DNA of 6,222 nucleotides from Candidatus Roizmanbacteria bacterium (lineage in GTDB: Bacteria > Patescibacteriota > Microgenomatia > UBA1406 > GWC2-37-13): positions 1 through 6,222 of the forward strand of contig JACPMD010000061.1 in NCBI GenBank assembly GCA_016186235.1, written 5' to 3'. Made by a program: the position numbers and the translations under genes. A model generated the notes under the pieces. It did not search any database. It had not been told where the DNA came from and worked only from the letters and a program-made list of their open reading frames with translations. Of the stretch, positions 1-5,375 are shown one piece after another; position 1 is the first letter of the stretch; every line of letters starts with the position of its first letter.

Positions 1-1
1 A

Positions 2-115
2 GGTGAATTTGCCTACAAGAGTACATTCTTGCCAGGACCTTTACAAAAATTCATGAGCAGATTCGGATTCCGCAGAGGAGGAGGGGGAACTACTCTTCCT
101 GAAGAACATAAATAA
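2..115 (+). CDS. 3' end of an unrecognised protein gene (partial, 37 residues visible)
   Basis: This is the only plus-strand frame that stays open from the left edge. It runs to a TAA at 113-115, so it would be the C-terminus of a gene starting outside the window. The visible tail is basic and glycine-rich: FLPGPLQKFMSRFGFRRGGGG, then TTLPEEHK. There is no membrane segment and no motif I can assign to a family. Its stop lies six bases from the stop of the convergent minus-strand gene, which fits the tight packing elsewhere here. An opposite-strand frame is also open over part of this stretch, but it reads as a proline/leucine-rich shadow. With only 37 codons visible, coding status is plausible rather than shown. 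Confidence 0.45.
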   Translation, partial: GEFAYKSTFLPGPLQKFMSRFGFRRGGGGTTLPEEHK

Positions 116-121
116 ACAAAT

Positions 122-904
122 TTAACTAAATCCAGGAATTCTAAGTATATCTACGCCTATCAATCTTAATATAAACACCGAGAAAATAATCAGCATCAAA
201 CCCATAATGCACGAGGTGAGCATCTCTTGAGCTCTTTTCAGTTTTTCCGGATTGCCCCTCGAAGTCTGCAAAGTAAAGGCTGCGTATATAATACATAAAA
301 GTGCGATAATTCCAGCGATGCCTATGCCTAAGCCGAATACTCTATCTTTTATTGCTACAGAAAGATTGAAATCAATACAACCGAGCGCAGTCCAAACTCC
401 ATGAGAACTACAGCTCACACACTCCTTAATTTCGTTATCTGATTTAATCCCTTGACAAAGCCTTGCAACATTAAAGTCATCGGGCTTTACACAGACGCAG
501 TTCGCCAGATCTTTTGGATTGCTTGCTTCGCCTTCAGCGCAAGGAGGTATTTGAAAGACATTCTTAGAAAGTTCATAGATGAAATAACGTATCCCATCAA
601 AGAGCCCCAATATTAAATTAATCGGGCTGATAATAATATCTATGGCTTGCTGCAAGACTGGTATAGCTACTGGATTTGTAATTTGCCAAGAGCCGACTAA
701 AAAACCTGAAGTTGCGCAGCGTTCACCGATTCTTCCCTTGCCTTGCTGTTGTAAAAGCTTATCTATTTCTTTTTGCAAATCAATCCCTCCTGCAGATGGA
801 CTGATGGAAGGACTCGAGGTTGGAGTAAGTTGAGCAAAACTCTGAGGCGTAAAGAGAAAAAACAAAAAAAATGCTAAAAATAGAGCTGCTAGAAATTTTC
901 GCAT
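122..904 (-). CDS. Secreted cysteine-rich VirB2/TrbC-like two-helix membrane protein (type IV secretion pilin-like)
   Basis: This 260-residue protein has a signal peptide at about 1-24 (MRK, a Leu/Phe-rich core, predicted cleavage SFA|Q). A Ser/Thr/Pro linker (25-38) and a Gln/Lys stretch follow. Residues 78-115 form a hydrophobic, probably amphipathic region. An ectodomain at 116-180 is rich in cysteine: C63, C122, C136, C138, C150, C162, C165 and C176 all lie outside the two C-terminal helices. Two transmembrane helices (about 188-212 and 231-249) flank a basic loop, GNPEKLKRAQEM, and the chain ends GVDILRIPGFS. A helical hairpin with a positive cytoplasmic loop is the VirB2/TrbC pilin arrangement; classical pilins are much shorter and lack this ectodomain. 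The ATG at 904 is the only usable start because TAA lies two codons upstream. No Shine-Dalgarno is visible. It follows the 1256-residue gene by 38 bp on the same strand. The pilin-like fold is fairly secure; pilin function is inference. Confidence 0.8.
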   Translation of the reverse strand: MRKFLAALFLAFFLFFLFTPQSFAQLTPTSSPSISPSAGGIDLQKEIDKLLQQQGKGRIGERCATSGFLVGSWQITNPVAIPVLQQAIDIIISPINLILGLFDGIRYFIYELSKNVFQIPPCAEGEASNPKDLANCVCVKPDDFNVARLCQGIKSDNEIKECVSCSSHGVWTALGCIDFNLSVAIKDRVFGLGIGIAGIIALLCIIYAAFTLQTSRGNPEKLKRAQEMLTSCIMGLMLIIFSVFILRLIGVDILRIPGFS

Positions 905-910
905 ATTTTA

Positions 911-939
911 ATTTAATCTAAAAAGACTAAGAAACTCAA
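911..939 (-). promoter_or_regulatory. Candidate promoter for the VirB2/TrbC-like gene (TTGAGT-17-TTAAAT)
   Basis: Read on the minus strand, TTGAGT (934-939) is followed after exactly 17 nt by TTAAAT (911-916). Six nt then separate this -10 from the ATG. Transcription would begin at or next to the start codon, giving a leaderless mRNA, which agrees with the lack of a Shine-Dalgarno. The -10 matches the TATAAT consensus at only 4 of 6 positions and the spacer is AT-rich, so a chance match is possible. The gene could also be read through from the 1256-residue gene just upstream. Confidence 0.4.
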
Positions 940-942
940 GCG

Positions 943-3900
943 TTACTGTTTTTTGCCTTCTGCTTCTTTTTGCGCTTCTGTAATAAACTTATAGAGCATA
1001 AAGATCAAAAATAATGGCCCGTATTTGTTTATAAATTCCCAGATAACATGGTTCCAATCGCCGCCATATTTTTCTCGTAAATCATGGCCGTTGTAAGGAT
1101 AGTCTTTCTTCCGTGTTTCCCAAGGCGTCTTATATGCTTTATTCAGAAAAGGAACTTTCTCGAACGGTAGCCATCCAACTATTGGAATTTTTTTAAGGAA
1201 TTTGCTTGGCCTAATATATACTTGCTCCGTCTCTCCAGGTATGGATAAATCATAGGGATTTTTTTTGAGCAAACCGTTTGATTCTAAGGCAATTACGAAT
1301 TTATCTATATCGGTTGCGTCCCATTCCCACACTGCTGTTCCTCGACCTGCCACCTCAGCTGCAATTGAATTCAATCTCCCAGAAGCAAAAGCCCCCATTG
1401 CGATTTTTGCTACATCATCTTTTCTAAAGTACGCAATAGCTGCTGAGGCAAGTTTGTGGACGGCCTCGTATCCTTGTGGAGCTCCATGAACTTGAATATA
1501 CGCTTGATAAACCTCATTTAATATTTGAATAAGAGGAGAAAAATCTCCCCGCTTCTCGCCGACCGCCATCTGCTGGAGAACACCTTGTAGTTTTAGCACC
1601 GCGCCGTTCATCATATGTTGTTCCATTGTTGCAGTATCACCTATGGATCTTGGAATGGTTCGTGGCCCAGCCCGTTTAAAAAGCAGAAAAGAAAGATCTG
1701 TCTGTTCTATGCCAAAGGTAAAGGTGTAGAACTTCTCTGGATCTGTACTAATATTATCTCCGAATGAGTCGAGATAGTCTCCTTTGTCAAAATACAAATC
1801 TTTTATTTTGTTGTATACTTCTATTGCATCCTCTACACTGTCTCCAGATAGTTTTGTTTTACCTAAAAGTTCTCGTATCTTAGCTTCGTCTAATTTGTAG
1901 TCAATAGAGTCAAATCCAAAAAACTCTTCGTCCTTAGCAAGAGTTCTTGTGTGATCGCGCATTTCTTTGCTTACCTGTTTGCGTAATAGGTTTTCTGCTA
2001 AGCTCAGATTTTTCATCACCTTGTCAAATCGGTCTGGGTCCCACCCTAACGCCGTTCTTACTCTTTTCCATGTACTGATTCCGTCTTCGTTAAATCTATC
2101 TCGATCAATACGCAAGAATTTTGTAGGAAAGGTCTTTGCAATGTAGCGAGCAAGCATTCTGTTGAGAAATGCTTTCGAAGTTGCTTCTTCAACTGCCTCA
2201 TCGATTGATTTAGGGGAAAGTTCTCCTTCCCGAATTTCCCCTTCCAATTTATACCGCGTTTCGGCCCTTAGTTTATTCATATAAGCATCAAATCCTGCTT
2301 TATCCTCAAGAAAATACGTCTTGTAGAGATACTGAAAAAATTCTTCTCTCTTTCCTTTAAACTCCCCTTTGTTAAGAAAGCCTGCATTTGCATCACCGAT
2401 TCTATTGCCTGAAATGAAATCAAAAACAACCTCCCAGCCAATTTTTTCTATATTTTGCCATGTCTTAAGAACATCAAATTCAGGAAGCCCTGCTTGCGGT
2501 ATCCCTGCCCGATGGATTAGTCTTACCTTTGCGTCTTTCGTATGAACAAAGTAGTCCTTGATAAAATAGAGCATTCTCCAGCCTCTTCTTTTCGAAGGCC
2601 CTCCGACATTGCCAAAATCAACCAAGTCATCGATAAGAAGCCTTACTGGATTTCCTGTTTTTGGATCTTTTAATTTCTCTCTTCCCTTCCAATAAGACTC
2701 TCTATACTTGATTAAGTTATCGTAGATCTCTTTGTGATTCCATCCCCTTTTTGCTATCCCTTGTAAATCTTCTATTGGCAAAAAAAGCCAGGGATATAAA
2801 TTAGCTTCACCCTGCCAGCGTATGAACATATGTGAAGGATTAAATACCATCAAAGGTATTGCGTCAGTTGTATAGTAGCTCACAAATGTTCCACCTCCGC
2901 TTGGTGTAAGAGGCGGATCCGCATATGCCGCTTTCTCCTCTTCCGTTAAAAATGCTCCTCTGGCGAGACCCTTTCCCATGTAAAGAGCGCTCACCAGTCT
3001 ATCTCTATCATAATCGGGATATTCTGCTTGGAGGGCGTCTAAAATTTGTTCTTCTAATCGTGAAGATATTGATCCGAATGCCGTAGAAAATTGGTTTGAC
3101 TCATGTTTCCAGTCTTGACGCGCAAACTGTTCTTCGACAAACTTTTCGTAAAGCTGATAAGCCTCAAGAACGAGGTCGCCGTCCGGCATAGCTAATATTT
3201 CATCGACGTCGGTTCCCTGTAATTTCTCCGCATAGCCTTTTAGACCTTCATAGAATCCCTTTTGCGGGTCGGCAGGAAGATTTAATATCGCCCCAACATT
3301 ATGCAGGTACCTACGGCTGTGCGTGTAATAATTCAATAAAAGTTCTAGATGCACTGCAAAATCGCTCGAACTGATTTTCTTTGCCTCTAATAGAGGTCTC
3401 ATCCGTATGAAAGTTTTCTCTATTTCTTTTCCTTCTTCTCCCGTAAGTCCTACCGGCAATACTTCCTCTTTTCCTTCAAAGTAGCGATAGAGTTGTAAAT
3501 CAAGCTTCTCATCTTTCTCCAAGCTTTTGAGTTCTTCGTGAAGCGAACTAATTGCCCTTCTTACTGCGTCTATTGTCACGCGGATGCCGTGGAAAAAGTC
3601 CTTCTCGGCGACCTCTTCATAAAATTCAGACGGCCTCTCTCGGCTAAGCTGCACGTGGACTTTATCCAATATATTAATAAGTTTTTGGGATATTTCTTGT
3701 GAAACTATTTCGAGCAGACGATCATCGACTCTTTGATTAATTTCAGTCTCTGTTAATGTTTCTTTCTTCTTTTCTGCTTCTTTTCTAATTACCTCTTTAA
3801 GCTCTGTTTTTTTTTCTTCAAGTGCTTTAGTTTCTTGAGGAGTCATACTTACTTGTTTGCCTATTCTCTTATTAACGTATTTAATAAAATCCCGGGGATG

Positions 3901-4713
3901 ATAAAGAGTTTTAAGGAACTCTATGTCTTCTTTATTTTTAATTCTATTGGCATAAAAACTTCTATAGTCTTGAGTCCATGTGGCAGTACCTTCTGCTATC
4001 ATTAGGTCGTTAAAGGTATCTTTTACTTTTTCCGGTGACCAGGTGTTTATCAGTTCTCGAGGTACCTGTCCAACTTTTTCTATAATTAGTTTCATTTGTT
4101 CTAAACTCGCTTCTTCTCCTGGAGTTACTTCTTCACGAGGCGCTTCCTCCGCAGCCTCCTCCACCTGAAATTTTGCGATCATAGCCTCTTGGGTCGTACC
4201 TAAATCTGTGGCTTTTTTTTGTAAGGCTTCTCCTACAAGCTCGGCAGCACCAGAATCAACTGCTTTTAATTGATCAAAAGCTTTCTCGAAATCTGATTTT
4301 TGTGCGGCTCCTGCTGCTGAGAAGGCGATATCTTTTCCGCCAAAAAGATAGTCTCTTAGATGCTTTTCAATGTTCGTTGCATATTGAGGAGTATCTACGT
4401 TTTCTGCAAGCTCGAGAAGAAGAGCTTGACCTTTAGCGTTAGGTAGAGCTATTAAGCCTGCCTTAGCTGCCTCGGCAACCTTTATTATAGTTTTTAATAC
4501 CTGCCCTCCTTCTCTCCCACCGTCTTTACCTTTTGCATAAGCATCATATGCCACGTCGACATGTTGCTTTACCTTTTTAATATCATCTTTTACTTCATCT
4601 GTTATTTTTTGCTTTCCTGTGGCATCTGCGCCGCTAATTTTCTCTCTGATTGCATCGCGTATTTTTTGCGCCAGGCTTCTTGTATCTTCGTTTTTTTCAG
4701 GTGAATTGTTCAT
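943..4713 (-). CDS. Large (1256-residue) C-terminally membrane-anchored protein of unknown function
   Basis: I do not recognise a family. The protein (about 140 kDa) has no signal peptide and is strongly charged. The N-terminal 200 residues are Ala/Lys/Glu-rich and predicted helical, ending in an acidic Ala/Glu/Pro linker at about 184-203. A Glu/Lys-rich coiled-coil candidate spans about 291-350, with a shorter one near 385-405. The centre (about 600-900) looks globular and aromatic-rich (FVSYYTTDAIPLMVFNPSHM; IRWQGEANLYPWLFLP; SKRRGWRMLYFIKDYF). The only clear membrane segment is at about 1229-1246 (YGPLFLIFMLYKF), with a short KKQ tail, so most of the chain is probably cytoplasmic. I see no Walker A, nuclease or peptidase motif. 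Shine-Dalgarno AAAGGA precedes the ATG, and an in-frame TAA five codons upstream fixes the start. The co-directional VirB2-like gene suggests a scaffold or coupling role in an envelope machine, which is inference. Confidence 0.9.
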   Translation of the reverse strand: MNNSPEKNEDTRSLAQKIRDAIREKISGADATGKQKITDEVKDDIKKVKQHVDVAYDAYAKGKDGGREGGQVLKTIIKVAEAAKAGLIALPNAKGQALLLELAENVDTPQYATNIEKHLRDYLFGGKDIAFSAAGAAQKSDFEKAFDQLKAVDSGAAELVGEALQKKATDLGTTQEAMIAKFQVEEAAEEAPREEVTPGEEASLEQMKLIIEKVGQVPRELINTWSPEKVKDTFNDLMIAEGTATWTQDYRSFYANRIKNKEDIEFLKTLYHPRDFIKYVNKRIGKQVSMTPQETKALEEKKTELKEVIRKEAEKKKETLTETEINQRVDDRLLEIVSQEISQKLINILDKVHVQLSRERPSEFYEEVAEKDFFHGIRVTIDAVRRAISSLHEELKSLEKDEKLDLQLYRYFEGKEEVLPVGLTGEEGKEIEKTFIRMRPLLEAKKISSSDFAVHLELLLNYYTHSRRYLHNVGAILNLPADPQKGFYEGLKGYAEKLQGTDVDEILAMPDGDLVLEAYQLYEKFVEEQFARQDWKHESNQFSTAFGSISSRLEEQILDALQAEYPDYDRDRLVSALYMGKGLARGAFLTEEEKAAYADPPLTPSGGGTFVSYYTTDAIPLMVFNPSHMFIRWQGEANLYPWLFLPIEDLQGIAKRGWNHKEIYDNLIKYRESYWKGREKLKDPKTGNPVRLLIDDLVDFGNVGGPSKRRGWRMLYFIKDYFVHTKDAKVRLIHRAGIPQAGLPEFDVLKTWQNIEKIGWEVVFDFISGNRIGDANAGFLNKGEFKGKREEFFQYLYKTYFLEDKAGFDAYMNKLRAETRYKLEGEIREGELSPKSIDEAVEEATSKAFLNRMLARYIAKTFPTKFLRIDRDRFNEDGISTWKRVRTALGWDPDRFDKVMKNLSLAENLLRKQVSKEMRDHTRTLAKDEEFFGFDSIDYKLDEAKIRELLGKTKLSGDSVEDAIEVYNKIKDLYFDKGDYLDSFGDNISTDPEKFYTFTFGIEQTDLSFLLFKRAGPRTIPRSIGDTATMEQHMMNGAVLKLQGVLQQMAVGEKRGDFSPLIQILNEVYQAYIQVHGAPQGYEAVHKLASAAIAYFRKDDVAKIAMGAFASGRLNSIAAEVAGRGTAVWEWDATDIDKFVIALESNGLLKKNPYDLSIPGETEQVYIRPSKFLKKIPIVGWLPFEKVPFLNKAYKTPWETRKKDYPYNGHDLREKYGGDWNHVIWEFINKYGPLFLIFMLYKFITEAQKEAEGKKQ

Positions 4714-4754
4714 TTTGATATTCCTTTAAACTTATATAAGCTAATAATAAGCGT
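4714..4754. promoter_or_regulatory. Divergent intergenic spacer with overlapping -10-like elements and a 10-bp palindrome
   Basis: This 41-bp AT-rich spacer must start transcription in both directions unless the flanking genes are read through. It contains a perfect palindrome, CTTATATAAG (4731-4740). It also contains -10-like hexamers on both strands that nearly coincide: AATAAT on plus (4743-4748, six nt before the plus-strand ATG) and TATTAT on minus (4744-4749, leaving a leader of about 23 nt that includes the AAAGGA). Neither has a convincing -35 at 16-18 bp. The palindrome could be a shared -10 or an operator; AT-rich composition alone may also produce it. Confidence 0.35.
4721..4727 (-). 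promoter_or_regulatory. Shine-Dalgarno site of the 1256-residue gene (AAAGGAA)
   Basis: On the minus strand AAAGGAA stands seven nt before the ATG at 4713, a normal spacing. It is the only convincing Shine-Dalgarno in the window and supports this start codon. Confidence 0.65.
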
Positions 4755-4964
4755 ATGCCACTTCTGTCTGATGTATGGCTAGAAATTCTATCTGAACTTT
4801 TTGTCAATCTTGCAGCTGCGTGGTTTGCAATTGTGTTTATAGAACCTTTAACCCGTATAGTGCAGTCACCTGAAGGGGTATTTATATTGACATTAAAATT
4901 TATTCTTGGTATCCTATCATTAGTTATTGCCAAAAATTTAAGAGAAGAATTAAAAAAAAGATGA
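4755..4964 (+). CDS. Small two-helix membrane protein (69 residues), unknown function
   Basis: I do not recognise a family. Two hydrophobic segments, about residues 8-30 (WLEILSELFVNLAAAWFAIVF) and 41-59 (GVFILTLKFILGILSLVI), are separated by a short polar turn (EPLTRIVQSPEG). The chain ends in a charged tail, KNLREELKKR. The basic C-terminus predicts a hairpin with both ends in the cytoplasm. ATG at 4755 is the first start after an in-frame TAA at 4737. There is no Shine-Dalgarno; AATAAT six nt upstream could give a leaderless mRNA. Its TGA overlaps the ATG of the next small gene (ATGA), so the two are probably co-translated. A longer minus-strand frame covers the same DNA but reads as polar, unpatterned sequence and overlaps the start of the 1256-residue gene. 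The clean membrane-protein pattern and the gene coupling favour the plus strand. Confidence 0.65.
   Translation: MPLLSDVWLEILSELFVNLAAAWFAIVFIEPLTRIVQSPEGVFILTLKFILGILSLVIAKNLREELKKR
4952..4960 (+). other. A8 homopolymer with a possible -1 slippage heptamer (A AAA AAA) before the ATGA overlap
   Basis: The last codons of the 69-residue gene read TTA AAA AAA AGA TGA. A -1 slip on A AAA AAA would continue as AAG ATG ATA and enter the frame of the 39-residue gene, giving a three-helix fusion. A one-base indel in the A8 run would have the same effect. No downstream stem-loop or upstream Shine-Dalgarno stimulator was recognised, so this is a sequence possibility only. Confidence 0.2.
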
Positions 4965-5080
4965 TAGATTTTCAAAATCTCACAAATAATGCTGCTTTTA
5001 TGTATATGTTGCTTCTTATAGTTATTCTTCTTATCTATATTGCCTTTTATAAAGATCGCAAAAAAACTTCTCATAAGTGA
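4961..5080 (+). CDS. Single-helix membrane microprotein (39 residues), unknown function
   Basis: The frame opens at the ATG of an ATGA overlap with the preceding gene and ends at TGA (5078-5080). The product has a short polar N-terminus (MIDFQNLTNNAA), one hydrophobic helix at about 13-30 (FMYMLLLIVILLIYIAFY) and a basic tail (KDRKKTSHK). That predicts N-terminus outside, C-terminus inside. The overlap, the correct charge asymmetry and the co-orientation with another membrane-protein gene support it as real despite its length. Translation probably depends on re-initiation after the 69-residue gene, since the A-rich upstream sequence has no clear Shine-Dalgarno. Its stop lies two bases from the stop of the convergent 72-residue gene. 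Function unknown. Confidence 0.55.
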   Translation: MIDFQNLTNNAAFMYMLLLIVILLIYIAFYKDRKKTSHK

Positions 5081-5082
5081 AT

Positions 5083-5301
5083 TCATTTCTTCCTTAATTT
5101 GTAACCTAGAATGCTAGCAAATAAAAACATGCTTAAAGATGACGTCTTCAAAAACTCTATCAGATTTCCGCAGTTGAGGCAAGATGGCCTTGTTATAAAA
5201 TAAATCAGAGTATCAAACGCAACAATAAAAGGGAGTAAAAGGAGAATCGGAACCAATAGGAGAGCTTTTTTGCTTAAATTCCGAAAATTTTGGAAATACA
5301 T
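5083..5301 (-). CDS. Small two-helix membrane protein with an extracytoplasmic CxxC motif (72 residues), unknown function
   Basis: I do not recognise a family. A basic N-terminus (FRNLSKK) leads into a long hydrophobic helix at about 13-37 (ALLLVPILLLLPFIVAF). A loop containing C41-L-N-C44 (RPSCLNCGN) follows, then a second helix at about 52-66 and a basic tail (KLRKK). The positive-inside rule puts both ends in the cytoplasm and the CxxC outside, where it could form a disulfide, take part in thiol exchange or bind a metal; the sequence does not say which. ATG at 5301 is the only usable start: the frame is open back to a TGA but holds no other ATG, GTG or TTG. A near-consensus promoter ends five nt before this ATG. 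The TGA stop faces the convergent 39-residue gene across two bases. It is separated from jag by 74 bp and transcribed the same way. Confidence 0.7.
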   Translation of the reverse strand: MYFQNFRNLSKKALLLVPILLLLPFIVAFDTLIYFITRPSCLNCGNLIEFLKTSSLSMFLFASILGYKLRKK

Positions 5302-5306
5302 AAATG

Positions 5307-5335
5307 AGTATACTACTATAGGATAATAAAGTCAA
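5307..5335 (-). promoter_or_regulatory. Strong sigma70-type promoter (TTGACT-17-TATACT) for the 72-residue gene, predicting a leaderless mRNA
   Basis: On the minus strand the -35 TTGACT (5330-5335) and -10 TATACT (5307-5312) each match consensus at 5 of 6 positions, with an exact 17-nt spacer. Only five nt separate the -10 from the ATG at 5301. Transcription starting the usual 6-7 nt downstream of the -10 would therefore begin at the start codon itself. There is no room for, and no trace of, a Shine-Dalgarno. It lies about 40 bp beyond the jag stop. Confidence 0.7.
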
Positions 5336-5375
5336 ATTGGGATTCCGTAGATTTATTGTACAGGATACGAAGAGT

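Noticed and set aside
642..833. Plus-strand open frame antisense to the VirB2-like gene
   Set aside because: Its cysteine/proline-rich translation mirrors the real gene's Gln/Ser codons on the other strand. Shadow.
905..942. Possible intrinsic terminator after the 1256-residue gene (CTTGAG...CTTAG then T-run)
   Set aside because: The arms pair at only a few positions with mismatches; no stable GC stem precedes the T-run.
1265..1489. Plus-strand open frame antisense to the 1256-residue gene
   Set aside because: Ser/Ala-rich translation with no start signal, fully inside a well-supported gene.
3980..4168. Plus-strand open frame antisense to the 1256-residue gene
   Set aside because: Ser-rich shadow without start signals or domain pattern.
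943..4713. UGA-as-glycine genetic code
   Set aside because: The long genes have no in-frame TGA despite many glycines, all GGN, and the small genes use TGA as stop.
4697..5086. 129-codon minus-strand open frame
   Set aside because: It overlaps the start of the 1256-residue gene, is antisense to the two small membrane-protein genes, and its translation lacks a consistent hydrophobic or domain pattern. Judged a shadow.
5140..5156. Inverted repeat around GACGTC as a hairpin
   Set aside because: Only a 6-bp palindrome inside a coding region, with no T-tract; expected by chance.
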